Of a DNA stretch of 64,000 nt, positions 46,301 through 58,069 are shown one piece after another. The DNA lies in the NCBI RefSeq assembly GCF_026151205.1, contig NC_087074.1, positions 6,200,001 through 6,264,000 on the forward strand. The letters run 5' to 3'. Position 1 is the first letter of the stretch. Each line of letters opens with the position of its first letter. This DNA is from Bolinopsis microptera (lineage: Eukaryota; Ctenophora; Tentaculata; Lobata; Bolinopsidae). Position numbers and translations under genes: made by a program. The notes under the pieces are model-generated. The model searched no databases and was not told where the DNA came from. It saw nothing but the letters and a program-made list of their open reading frames with translations.

Positions 46301-49300
46301 ATAATTGCAATTGTTGGATCAGTGTGTGATCCGGGTGTTCATCATAAGTAGAATATATTTATTTTCGTTTATTAACTTTTATAGATTAGTTTAATTCCGA
46401 TAGTCAAAGAATTATTCTTTGACTGCTAAATTAGGGGAAGAATTATTGCAATTAAAAACTCCTTTGATCGAATTTGATTACTAGACACGAGGCCGTTACG
46501 GAACCAACATGTCACCATACCTTTCACTACTGAGATATTAACATTTGTTTCCTGATACAGGTGCCAAGTGCTAGTACGATCAACCGAATCCTACGGAACA
46601 AAGTAACGGAAACTGTCCGACCTAAAACTGAAACACCTGATCTCAAGCTTAAAGCTGAGCCGGAGGTGAGATTGTTTACGGAGGTCCGACCTCTGGGCCA
46701 TTTTCATTAATAATCCTAAGCATAACCTGAACTTACCAGGAATTGTATGGTCCGGGAATTAAGGGAGTTTCATGAATACAATTCTAAATTGGGGCTGTGT
46801 GAGTTAACTATGTATTATGTAGGAATAGAACGTTAATTCTTTGTTATCGACAAACAATTACCCTACAAATTTTATATTCTTATTTAGCTGAATATAAACC
46901 TAACGGTTGGAACCCTCAGGAGTGTCCACAACAGTCCTTCACGATACCCCCAAACATAATGGGACAGGTTCCTACTAACTTCAACAGAGCCACTGATTTC
47001 AACCCTTTCTTAGCAACAGGTAAACATCACCAACCCTTTCTTAGCAACAGGTAAACATCACCAAACCCTAAAGTATGGGGCGTGTTTTTACAGTTCGGAA
47101 ACATTACAACACAAATTTAAACCAAGATAATCTTACATATCCGGGTGGCTTAATCTCTACTTTGATAACGGGGTCTAACCTTTCAAAAGTATTTTATTAA
47201 ATCCTGTTTCCCGGTACGCTAGCGTACCGACTACCGAGCGTACCCACTTTTGAGTGGTATAAGGACGGGGTTCTTATCTCTACCATGATAACGTATACTT
47301 TCTCACTAACACTTTAGTGATGAGTGAGTATTAGTTATGAGGTAACTCCCAACCCACCGCTTCGGCGGGTAGTTGATACACCTTTCACAAGCAAGAGCCA
47401 CTTTGGTCTACTTGCTGTGATGTGTCTCAGCAACATGGGTTGGGGGTCCCCCCTTTAAAAAATATTAGTTATGAGGTTATAAAGCAGTACCATTACAGAA
47501 GTGAGGAAGCGACCACGCAGACACAGGAGTGTCGGGGGCTGTGTTTACTCTTACAACAGATCAGAGTCAGATCCTTACAACCGTGTAAAGGTAAGTTATA
47601 ATACTACTACTACTACTACTACTATGTCGGAACTAAGTCCGATCTACGCCAGATAACCCCCTCCATGTATCCCTGTCCCGCATCAGGGTTCGCAGTTCCT
47701 CTTTAGATTTTGTCCCAACTTCCTTCAGTATTCAGTAACATAGACAAGTAGCTTTGTCTTGGTCGGCCTTGCTGTGCTCTACCGTGCGTAGGTTCCCATA
47801 AGACTAAATCACTGGCAAGTAGCTCAGGATGTCGGATGCAGTGTAATAATACTTATAAGCTTATAGTGGCAGCCTGGCAGATATAGCTGTCTTGCAGCCT
47901 GACGTTGATATAGCTGCCTGGCAGTCTAGGACTGATATAGCTGTTTTACATCCTTACCGATATAGCTGCCCGACCAGAAATCTTAGCATACATAGATTTA
48001 AAACCGTTTTGATGTTCGCTACCTTGGTGGTTTCAGCGTAAATAATATCGGTAATATAGGCATGGTATTGGGAATATATTTATGTAGCTCTAGATAGTGA
48101 GATGAGTTTTGGCCGGGCCCAGAATGGAGCCAGCGTGACGTCACGAGTCACGTTCCGGGTCACGTGGCCTTTAAGTAGCGGCTCTAAGGAACAGATAAGG
48201 TTTCAGGATCGGGACTTTGCTCGCTGATAATTGCCAGACATATGCACTTAACTAGAAGTCAATGCTGCCCCGTGATGTAAAGATATGTAAAGGGTAGGTT
48301 ACATACCAGAGGATAAGCCAGCTATATAAGTGGCTATATCAGCTACTAGTTGTATCTAGCTACTTGCTACATTTCACTTGGTTACTTAACTGCAGCTACC
48401 TGGGTAACTAATTACTGACAACGTTGCTCTGTTCTAATGTTCGGCTGCTGATTGGTGTTTATGAAGTATAATCAGTGCTAACATCAGCTGATTGGTGTTT
48501 ATGAAGTATAATGAGTGCTAACATCAGCTGGAAGTAACAGGCTTCACGGATATAACACAGTAACTATCTCTAGGTCAAATGAAGCGGAAGTTATCTTGAG
48601 CGTTTTGTCAAAACTGATTTATAAAGCAGTTTATATAAATATAAACTAAAATAAATAGAAATTCTAACATATAAGGAATTACTTTGAGAATGTTGAAGCA
48701 TGAAATTAGATATCTACACTTACACAAATCAATAAATCACTCGATCAAACTTACAAAAAAGTTGGAAACTTAGTGACAAATTGAAACTGGTAAATTTGGC
48801 AATGCTCTTGAAGAAAAAAGTTTGAAGCAACAAAACACTGTAAGGGAAGCTGAGAAGTATTAGACCAATAAAGATGAACGTCACGTAACGAGTTGGTAGA
48901 GCAACCTGTCAATCAAATTGACATTAAGAAAACCGAGGGTAACCCCTTCCCGTGAGTTTATGACTAACTGCTCGAATCAAAGATAATACCCGCCATGATT
49001 TGTTCACTAAAAAGATGAGAAAGAAAAGTTACTGTCGGTGGCAATGCTCAGCCCAAAGGATGCAATCACTGGAAGTAACATTTAGTCAGCGCAGTCAAGC
49101 AGAAAGGTAAAGTTCACTGATCCATTTCCAGGACTTTAGGCGGTGGACTCACAAGAAACCGCCTACTCGCCAGAGACAAATCGCCCGATATGAGAGGTAT
49201 CGGTGCGGTTTGGAGAAGCTACACAACGGAAGAGGGAGAGTGAGCTAGGAAGTGAGGAGGAGGAGAGCTGACCCTGTTTCCATCAGACCGTGTCACGGCC

Positions 49301-51452
49301 CCAGATCCCCCTGCAGGCTGCTCAAGCGTATCACAGAATACACATGACCTGCAGTGCCTACCCAACCGTACCAAATACTTTATTAGGCGGCTCAGCGACC
49401 GTAACTGGGCCAATGACCACCACCTCCTCCTCCTCCGCTGGTCGGAGCATGCACCGAGACAGCAGGCTGCAGATCAGTGCCTCTAATTGACGAATGATGG
49501 GGTGTCACTAGATAGCGTTACTCCGCTGGCAATGACCTGGGGTACTGGACCATGTATCTGTTGAGGACGAGAAGAGCTCAATGACCTAGACCAGTGGACC
49601 ATGCCTCATGAGGGGTTGATGACTCAAGTGAGGCGTGAAACAACGCTGGGGGTTGGTGTCTCGAGCTATTCTTAGAGGTCTGAGTGTGATTAGTTACTGC
49701 GCACTCAGCAATGGATCAAACGAATTGTTGGATATTCTTGGATATTGCCCAGAAACTTTCAGTTATCTGTTCGTGTTTGTTTACATATTCAATTTCAAGA
49801 ACAAGTTAAAATTTACAGTTCTTCTGAAGTTAGACTACTCGATTAATTAATGAATTACACATAAATAATTTAAATTTTTCAGATGGATAGTAGTCCAACG
49901 GGATCATCATTTGGAAAGAGTAAGTGCCCATATTTTGCTAAGATTTTCTATTATCTTATAATTATATTAGTATCATATTTTGTTGTTGACATTTTCTCTA
50001 CTGTTCACATCTTCAAACATGGGGGTCAACAATTGAGCTGAAAAATCTTGAAAATGCAATCTTTTTCGCGTCTTTTCGGGAGATTAAAGCATAATACTAC
50101 AAAAATAATGTGATAAATTGACTTCTTTCAGTGCACTCGCCGAGTTCAAGCTTGTCACCAGATCAGCTTCACCCTTCCTCCATATCTCCACAAAGCACGG
50201 CACCCACCTCTCCTCTTCTCCCCAACCTTATGACGTCACCTAACTCGATGATGACGTCACCAGCCTCAATGATGACGTCACCAGCCTCGATGATGACGTC
50301 ACCAGCCTCGATGATGACGTCACCGGTGCCACATGTAACGTCACCTCAGTCCCTAATGACTTCAAGCAGCTCTCACGTGACCCCTGAAGCGCAGATGGTG
50401 TCCTCAGCTCACGTTATGAATCACTCCAGTCCAGCATTGAACCTAACATCTCCAGGAATAGAGCTCAACCCGATCAGCTGCTCCTTCCCTACCAGTGAAA
50501 CTCCTGACTCTCTCCTCACTGGTAATGTGCCGCTTTTAACGTGCTTTTAAGAATGTGTTCTGATTTTTCTGTGAAACCTTGATAAATACAATTTAGAGTT
50601 ACAAACCTATCTTGTAAAACTCTAGTTGGTATTTTCCCTACAGTGCTGACAAATAGTGGAAGACAACACCCTCACCTGAGTTCTATCCTGGGACAAAGCC
50701 CTTCCTCAATCCCTGCCACCTCTCAAAAGTTAGTTCACGCATAGCTTATAATTAGGGTCCGAATGAGTGTTTGTTACAGTCAGATCTCTTTTTAAAACTG
50801 CGTTTGAGCTTTATGAAAAAGCTCGAAACGCTGTTTTATCTTGACTTGATATTTGCCTCCTGTAAAAAATACAGATTCCCTAAATAATTTTTTTTCAGTG
50901 CGTCGTGTTGCTATGGTAACGCAGGTGTAACGGGATCAGGTGGGAGGAACATTCATTACAACGCAAGAGAACAGTGCTCCTCCTACTTCTACAACACCCA
51001 CTCTGGGTCGTCCTCCATCCCATCTCACCCTAGTAACTCCCTCCCTCCTCCTTCACCCTCTCTCCCTCCTCCCGCCCCTCCCCCCAACCAACCTACCCCT
51101 CACTCAAGAGGTTTGTTTGAATTGTTATCGTCTGAATCATCTGCCATTTTCTTGGCTAAAAGGATAATTGAGTCCACTAGATAAACAGTTAATGTAACAT
51201 GGTGTTTTTCCAGGAAGCAGCTCGTGGCTGGAGGACAAGTGGGCCTCCTCCAACCCTCCAGTAGTAGGATGGACCCCGACCACCCCCATCTGGGGCAACT
51301 CGCACCTCACTCCCGTGCCCCAAACTTACCAGCCCGCCTACTCGGGGGTTCCGCCCCCCTTTCAGCACGGCATCCAGCCCCTTATCTCCTCGCACAGACA
51401 ATCTCAGAACCTCTCAAGCGATATCATCGACAATTCGAGAGTCGCGTTCTGA
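40347..51452 (+). CDS. Paired-domain (Pax) transcription factor, 5' end unresolved
   Basis: Paired-domain exons: 40347-40487 ([20 protein letters not shown] to RPCDIS), 41951-42012 ([18 protein letters not shown]), 42637-42709 ([18 protein letters not shown]), 42983-43064 ([19 protein letters not shown]), 46561-46665 ([15 protein letters not shown]). The paired domain is about 125 residues, with both helix-turn-helix halves and the linker. Later exons: 46888-47019, 47499-47590, 49883-49919, 50132-50521, 50644-50728, 50899-51110, 51214-51452 (stop). They encode a Ser/Pro/Thr-rich tail. No homeodomain is visible. HLSSILG near 50680 resembles the octapeptide/eh1 repressor motif. SILPG and ILRNK are as in Pax1/9, but class is uncertain. 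Intron phases agree except between 46665 (phase 0) and 46888 (phase 1), so a small exon is missing, perhaps near 46769-46799. 49309-49399 is another possible exon. Confidence 0.88.
40473..41335 (+). repeat. 43-bp minisatellite containing the Pax exon end and 5' splice site
   Basis: About 19 copies of ACCTTGTGATATCAG joined to GTCAGTCTCCAAGGTT and ACAAACCATAGA. The first copy is the authentic end of the first paired-domain exon with its donor at 40488. Variants include GTGACAG insertions and occasional loss of the donor (ATCATGT, ATCAGGATT). Confidence 0.96.
41695..41935 (+). repeat. About 16-bp repeat GTGGTAACTTGTTGTC
   Basis: About 15 imperfect units shortly upstream of the second paired-domain exon. 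Confidence 0.85.
42712..42850 (+). repeat. About 20-bp repeat after a Pax donor
   Basis: TAGTTGTCATGTTGACTAAT repeated about five times, starting within ten bases of the donor at 42710 (GTGACATT). Confidence 0.8.
43065..46560 (+). other. Large Pax intron inside the paired domain
   Basis: A 3.5-kb intron separating the last two paired-domain exons. Several ORFs of 60-80 codons occur but none has splice support or recognisable content. Confidence 0.6.
47000..47061 (+). repeat. 31-bp direct duplication spanning a Pax donor
   Basis: CAACCCTTTCTTAGCAACAG plus GTAAACATCAC occurs twice in a row. The donors are at 47020 and 47051. Using the second would add 31 bases and shift the frame. Confidence 0.93.
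47205..47455 (+). repeat. Folded intronic element with UUCG tetraloop
   Basis: Within one Pax intron: a perfect palindrome CGGTACGCTAGCGTACCG (47212-47229), hairpin CCACT/AGTGG (47244-47257) and hairpin TCACTAA/TTAGTGA (47303-47320). A branched unit follows: outer stem TCCCAACCCA with TGGGTTGGGG (47347-47356, 47436-47445), enclosing CCGC-TTCG-GCGG (47357-47368) and a bulged stem TCACAAGCAAG/CTTGCTGTGA (47385-47420). It ends near GGTCCCCCC. C(UUCG)G is a known extra-stable RNA loop, which favours a plus-strand RNA structure. Identity unknown. Confidence 0.6.
47591..49882 (+). other. Pax intron with several short duplications
   Basis: GATATAGCTG(T/C) units at about 47875-47970 (four copies). 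A 40-bp duplication of GCTGATTGGTGTTTATGAAG lies at 48447-48535. A possible small exon is at 49309-49399 ([16 protein letters not shown]..., phase 0 on both sides if the donor GTAACT is used). Confidence 0.5.
50228..50340 (+). repeat. 21-bp coding repeat with CRE palindromes
   Basis: Part of a Pax tail exon: ATGATGACGTCACCAGCCTC is repeated about four times, encoding MMTSPAS. Each unit contains a perfect TGACGTCA (at about 50230, 50252, 50273, 50294 and 50315). Confidence 0.92.
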
Positions 51453-51674
51453 GGACCTTCCTCCAAACGAGAGTGCTGGACTGCAGGTCATACGTTTTAA
51501 TTTATTTTTGAAAAGCAACAATTTGAGTGGGAATCAGCTCGAAATTTGTTGTTTCCTAAAAATGAAAGAGGATGATCGTCAAACATTTATCCGATACCAT
51601 TTACTCATACTGATACAATGTGAGAGAAATGTTCAGTTCTTTTATCTGGAGTATTTTCATTTTCTGTAAATAAG
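51453..51674. other. Pax 3' flank
   Basis: Probable 3' UTR; no clear AATAAA before the foldback element begins at 51675. Confidence 0.4.
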
Positions 51675-53632
51675 ATTTGACCAAAACCCATAATCATGGG
51701 TAGAGTGTACCGCTGCCAGTGTCTCTCTTTTCCAAACAAAAGGAAATGATATTAATTCGAGGAACAGTCCGCTAATGCAAATTGATACCGAGAATGAAAT
51801 CGGTCGCTCGCTTTTTCAAATCAATAAGCTTTATTACAATTCGTGAGCCGTGATCGAATTGAAAAAGCGAGCGACCGATTTCATTCTCGGTATCAATTTG
51901 CATTAGCGGACTGTTCCTCGAATTAATATCATTTCCTTTTGTTTGGAAAAGAGAGACACTGGCAGCGGTACACTCTACCCATGATTATGGGTTTTGGTCA
52001 AATATCATCTCTTTTTGATTATAATGTCAGGATAATTTACACAGCTAGTCGAAACTTCATTAACAAGGAGGTAATTTCGACGATTTCGAAATTCTGCCTT
52101 TGAAAACGTTTCCTTGTGTTTAGTTAGGTATATCTGTCGATAACCGACTGAATATGGCACTTTTTACTCATTCAAGTTGGCATTAAATTCATATATAATG
52201 CCATTTAAATATCGTGGAAAGCAGAATATATTCGAAATCACGAATGAGCAAAATTCTCACCTTTCGCACGTGCAAACTTTGAGCGGACGTTGCGTGCGCA
52301 TACAATATTGAATCACCGTAAATTTTTGCATAGTGGTATTTAATATATAGTTTGATAAGCATGCAAAGTTTCAGAAGATTTCAAAAAGAACTTGGATCAC
52401 AACGGGACTCCAAAGTTGATAAAAATCATGAAAATCAAAATTTTTAGTGATTTTAGCTATTTTAAATCAATTTGGGCGTGTCCCCACGTGTGCAACTTTT
52501 CGATTTTTAACTTTAAAACTAGCCTATAACACAATTTACACCTTTAAGAAGCAAAATTGAGCTCCACAACCCAAGGGATAGCCCAACACCAGAGAATACT
52601 AATTCACAACTTTTGTGTTTTTATAAAATTATTCTTCAAAAAAGCACTAACTTCAATAGCAAATATCTTTATGAAGGAGTAAGGTAGGAAACTTTTCCGG
52701 TAGATTTTTAGAATGCTTGAACAATTATCTAAGATGAAAATGTCCTCAGATTTTGAATAAAATTACTCTTTAATGGTGTAAAATCGATTTGAAAAGTTGT
52801 TGTTTTGTCAAAAATCAAGTTTTAAAAACACTTAAATTGATGACGTCATCAAGTGATGATGATGATGATAAATTATTTTTCAATATAAAGTAAACTGAGG
52901 TATAAACGATTATCTTTAAAACCTGTGGTTCAAAATGACTGTATCTTTTATTCTTTTGAATCTACGGACACTTAAATGTAGGCTACAATTGACTGCAAAA
53001 AGCGTCTATATATATATCTATCATATATATATATCTTCACGACAATCTGTTGTAAAACAGGGGTTCCAGAAAACCCACTTCCCGATACTCCTGAAACATG
53101 AAATTTTTTTACTGTCGACTTGGACAAGGTCTAGACGCCCTGCAAAGTTTCAGATCTCTAACTCAATTTTAACATGGTTTTTAAGGCACCTGAATATGGC
53201 GATTTTGGGTTTTTTACCTAATTTCGTATAACATGCTGGCGCGTATTTTGCGCAAATTTCTTAAAAACCTCCATATAACTATTTCTTATTCCTGTCATCT
53301 TTAACATTGAATTAGAATGTTTTGAACTTAAATGTACCTGCTGAACTACTTTCGAAAAAGTCTTAATGCCTGGAAAACAATAAAGGGGATATAATAGTAT
53401 AGGGGGTAAATAGTATTGTGAATATAAGGGCGACGGTAATGCTTGCCAGCATTGTGATTAGGGAGATCAAATAATGTTTAACAATTGATCATAGAACATT
53501 TGAATTCAACTTAAATTTTAAGTGATGAAATTAGCGCCAGATCTTATTTTAAATCTGATATGTGTGCCTTAATTTATAATAAAACACTCATTGATACATT
53601 GATAAATCAGGATGATGCATGTTATCAATATA

Positions 53633-54494
53633 GTAGAGGCTTTTACGGGCATTGTCTGCTCGATACGCTAGGGACCCCGCCCCAGACACACCTTACTAGA
53701 CGTATTTTTGACCGTAGAATCGATTAAAAGTGGTTTTAAGATGATTGGACTGACTTTTTGGGGGTAGAATCGCAAAAAACCAATTTTTGGGCAAAAAATA
53801 GGCCAAAAAACCATGTTTTTTGATATTTTGAACAAGTTAATTTTGTTGGCATGTCAGCAAAACTTGCATGGAGATAGCTAAAACACAGCCGCACAAGATG
53901 GTTTAAAAATTTGAAAAATCCCTCTATTTTTTTGGGGGTAAAAATCCAAAAAAGTAGTAAAAATTTTGACTTTTTTGCTTGAAGTTTGAATAATTTTTTG
54001 CAGTTGTATTAAATCAACCCAAAAATAGTCACATCGTGTTTGCCTAAATTTTTCCTTTCCGAGAAGTACCCACTTCATATACTTTATCGAAGTTTGAATA
54101 TTGTCACTCCGCAAGCGTTTTTGCCAAATTTTCGACGCGCACTACGCGCAAAAGCATTTAGTTGTTATCAACTGGCATCCGCGCGTTCATCATAAATTTT
54201 AAACAGCTATAACTCAGCGAGATTATGTCCGTTGTAGCTCATATTTTCACACCAAATAGAAAACAATGTAATCTTATTGCTGACAAAATATGAATATAAT
54301 TACTGTATTTGCCTTAGAGTAATAGACTGTCAAAGTTTAAAACGCGCATTGGTATAGCACGTGACTAATAAGGCCAAATTTATACTTCTTAACATATTAT
54401 CGATTCTTAGACATCATACTATTGTGTCCAATTAGCGGTTAGGTCTCTAAACTCGTAGCAGAAAACACGTCTTTTTGCCCGTAAGAGCCTCTAC
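53633..54494. mobile_element. MITE with GTAGAGGCTNTTACGGGCA ends and TA target
   Basis: Terminal inverted repeats of 19 bp with one mismatch, flanked by TA on each side. TA duplication is typical of Tc1/mariner-type elements. About 860 bp, no transposase. Confidence 0.75.
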
Positions 54495-54496
54495 TA

Positions 54497-56500
54497 ATAA
54501 GTCCGGTAACCGAGTTAAATTCTTATTTTACTGCTTCATCGACCAATTAAGTAAAATAACCTGCGAATATTATTATTAGCACGTCGCACGAGTCTAAATT
54601 TCGCCGCGGTTACACCATGCACGTCGCACGATCAATTTCCCTACAGCTACAATGTAGTTGCACCGCACCAGGAATACCATAAAATCATACCATACTCCAA
54701 CTTCCACTCCAACAGGTAGATCCACCTAAAACAGTGGGCTTCCTCCCAATTTTCCCTCGCCAGCTTCTTCAGCTCCCTTCCTCTAAAATCTTAAATCAAC
54801 CTCTTATATAGTATTAGTAGCACACTCAAAACTTTCAGTAATAATCTTTTTTACTCCAACAGTAACAGCAAAACTGAAGTAGCTCCTTTTGTTTGAATCT
54901 TCGCCTGAAGACTCTTTTTGCGGTTTAGTTTGTACTCATGAGATTATGCGATCCGTTTTTTAGAGGGTACTTTTAAGGGGATTTCACCCTGATTTGCTTT
55001 GGGGTGCTTAACGTGTACAGTGTAGCTACTAATATCCTGAGCACAAATATAAAGCTTTAAGTTTATCAAAATTGGATAAACTTGGGTCTTCCGTCCTAGC
55101 GACCTCCGTCCTCGCGACTTCCGCCCTCGTGACCGATTCCCCATAAATTTGTCAATTATTAAAATGTTTGGATAAGGCAATGAGAATATTCAGAAGGCGG
55201 AGAAACTTATTTGTTATTTGGGAATCTTTGGAATCCTCTTGACGGATGTTCAATGTTACTGGTCTAAATTTCTTCGAAGTAGCGTGCGCTGCTTTTTTCT
55301 CAAAATATTATGGCGCCCGAAGCAAGTGCTACGAAGAAGCCCGCGCCGACCTATATAAAAATCCTCCTGAATCCTGACATGATGATTTTGGGTTTTTACA
55401 AAACAACGGTTAGTGCTTTACTGTTGAGTTTTGTTTCCAAATCTGGCATTCCTTATAATTCTTTAATCTTTATTCAATTCCTTACGGTTTTACAGAACAT
55501 GCCTAGACAGAATGTTACTTGACCGAACATTGCGTCAACGGACATAATTTTTAAAACCATTCAAAATCCGAAATTGTTTCATCTTTTTTGGCGTTTTTCC
55601 GTCATTTTAATGCTTTAGCAAATAATTCTTCTATCAATTTCTAATACAGCAAAAAAACGATCGTTTAAACGATCGTTAAGCAATAACAATTTTGGAATAT
55701 GTGGTATGCGTAAAATAATAAAATGATTTACAATTCACAATTCAGTTCAAGTAGACAAATAATATTAAGTTCACCCAAGAAAAACAATTAGTAATAAAAC
55801 TCGACAGGTTAGATTCGAGTATCTCTCATGTTTAGCAGTAAAAATCTCTTTTCACCTGGTACACAGGTACGAGCTAGTTGTACAACTATGAAATTGACCA
55901 AAATTAAAATTCTTTTGGGAAAAATTGTTGACTTGGACAGACTTTATTTAAAATGAAAGCTAGAACCTTCACTTCCAGCGTCCGGTCCAATTAATGTCTG
56001 TTCAAATATAATTATAAAGTCCGGTAAGGTAGAAATCTTTTAGTGTGCACAGCTTTTTACGAATATTTTCGTATAATTTGCATTTCCCATATATGATACA
56101 TGATATAGCTTCGTATTTTCATCACTTTTTAACAATCTCATATCCTTTTTCCAAAATTTTCATCTCATATTAAGGAAGTTGGGATTTGTGTGATATTGAC
56201 CATGATATGTTGACATGCCAGTCGGTTGTGATAAAACCATTTTGGTACGTTTCTAATTCCTACTTTTTATTTCAAATTCTATTTTTAAATATACGTGATC
56301 AAATATAAAGTCACATGCTTTTAAAATTCGGTTCACATAACTTAAAATTGTAAAATCATGTATCGTCGTGGTTTTTTTAAAAAGGCGAATGTTAAAAAGT
56401 TTTCGAGATAATGACCCCTTAACGTTAACATTGGCCCTTTTGTGTAACCAATTTTCTGGAATGTTTTAGGGCGAATGTGTGACATTGTCTGTATAACATC
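54497..56500. other. Interior of foldback 2 with a decayed exon copy
   Basis: 55177-55235 resembles the first coding exon at 62613-62708 (ATTCAGAAGGCGGAGAA, TTGGGAATCTTTGGAAT shared). 55385-55425 resembles that exon's end and donor (TTTACAAAACAAC then GTAAGTG-like). A dispersed-repeat insertion (about 55260-55350) splits the two parts. 55656-55677 is a perfect 22-base palindrome (AACGATCGTTT/AAACGATCGTT). No intact gene is seen. Confidence 0.55.
55177..55425 (+). pseudogene. Broken copy of the first exon of the type II membrane gene
   Basis: ATGAGAATATTCAGAAGGCG gives MRIFRRRRNLF and then diverges. The segment equivalent to the end of the membrane span and donor appears 200 bp later, after inserted repeat sequence. 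The intact relative starts at 62613. Likely a duplicated and interrupted exon. Confidence 0.55.
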
Positions 56501-56990
56501 ACAGTGCTGGCAATCACGACCATGGCTCTTATACATTCTATACTATAAAAATATACTCACGAATTGTAATAAGTTTCGATTAATTACATCAATCACATGC
56601 TGTAAAAATCTCTTTGGGTTGCTTTCGGGTCGATACCTAGTATTTTGGGATAAGGACGGTATAGTTAGTGTCCAATTACAAATTAGCTTATGTTTATTGA
56701 ATCGTTCTTGCCGAGTACAGCTGCTTTCGGATAGTTCTTCTTAATCTTATTCTTAATCTATTACGATTGTAAATGAATGGGAAAGCGAGCGACCAATTTC
56801 ATTCTCAGAATCGTTTCTTAGTTGACTGTCCGTAAATGTAAAATGCCAAACGATAATCGTTTGTCATTTTACATTTACGGACGGTTATTCAAATTAATGT
56901 TATTTATACTTTTGTTTGGGAAAGAGAGACACTGGCAGCAGTCCTCTCTTATCTACCCAATTCTGGGTTTTGGTCAAATATTGTATAACA
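56501..56990 (-). mobile_element. Remnant of the foldback family
   Basis: Begins with the inner-end motif CACAGTGCTGGCAATCACGA and ends with the inverted outer module (GGGAAAGAGAGACACTGGCA, then TGGGTTTTGGTCAAAT). The middle (56829-56879) is a near-perfect hairpin with arms of about 25 bp (CCGTAAATGTAAAATG/CATTTTACATTTACGG). Confidence 0.7.
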
Positions 56991-57100
56991 TTCGGCTTTT
57001 TTGAAATGTCGAAAATAACATTCGCCCTTCGTGCTTTGAAAGTTTGAAAATCTATACTAAGCACGATTGGTGTAGTTTTGTAATCCTCATTGTAGGATTT

Positions 57101-57838
57101 TTTATGCAAGTATGCGGCTCAGGCTGGCCTCAGAATCAATGCGAAGAAAACAGAGGTTATGGCCATCGGATACATCGAATACATCACAGAGGCCGTATAC
57201 TGAAGCATCAACGGTGGACATTACAGTAGGAGACACGGCTATCCAGCAAGTCAGCAACTTCACTTATACCTTGGGTCGATTATATCAAGTGATGGGACTA
57301 TTGACCGGGACTTGTCTGCACGGATCCAGAAAGCCTCAGGAGCATTCAATCAGCTCGGTAATATTTGGAAGAATCGCAATATCCAAACTAACACCAAAAT
57401 ACGGATATATGTTGCAGCGGTTCTAACAATATTACTTTATGGAAGCGAAGTCTGGAACACTACTTCGAAGCAACTACATCGCTTCGAAGTTTTCCATCAA
57501 AACTGTTTGAGGAGAATCCTTCGAATTAAGTGGTTCCACCGACCACCGCAGACGAGCAATGTTCAAGTGTTGGAGCGGGCAAGAATAAACCCGGTTATAA
57601 CCTACATCAGTGCCAACCGTCTTCGCTGGTTTGGACATATTTCTAGAATGCCGGACACCAGGCTACCAAAGTATCTACTTGACTGGATACCTGCTCACGG
57701 CCGAAGATCACGTGGGCGGCCAAGAAAGAATTGGCGAACCTGTGTCCTGGAAGACGCAGTAACATTTACAGGAGATCCAGACATTGATGCAGGCCATTCG
57801 AATGATTGAGGAGACCTTATCAAGTTTAGGTAAGTAAG
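57101..57838 (+). mobile_element. 5'-truncated non-LTR retrotransposon (LINE) fragment
   Basis: Encodes the C-terminal part of a LINE reverse transcriptase ORF: QAGLRINAKKTEVMA, SNFTY.LGSIISSDGTI, AAVLTILLYGSEVWNT, RLRWFGHISRMPD and RGRPRKNWRT, ending HSND then TGA. Two frame changes (after EVMA and at FTY/LGS) show decay. A TAAGTAAG tail ends the element. A 10-bp target duplication TGTAGGATTT lies at 57091-57100 and 57839-57848. The active-site part of the polymerase is missing, so it cannot be autonomous. Confidence 0.88.
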
Positions 57839-58069
57839 TGTAGGATTTATTTCACATTTTAATATTTTAATTCACCGTTTTTTTTGCCACGTCTTTATTT
57901 TAATTTTATCTTGTTTCTATTTCATATTCGTACATTTACCTTCTTATCTATAGTTCTTCCGGCCTTTTGTTTATTTATCAAATTTTTAAGTGCCCTTTTG
58001 TTAAGAGATAAGGGTTTTGGGAGAGAAGGCACTTCTGTAAATGTAACCGAGTATTCGTCGGGGATTGGG

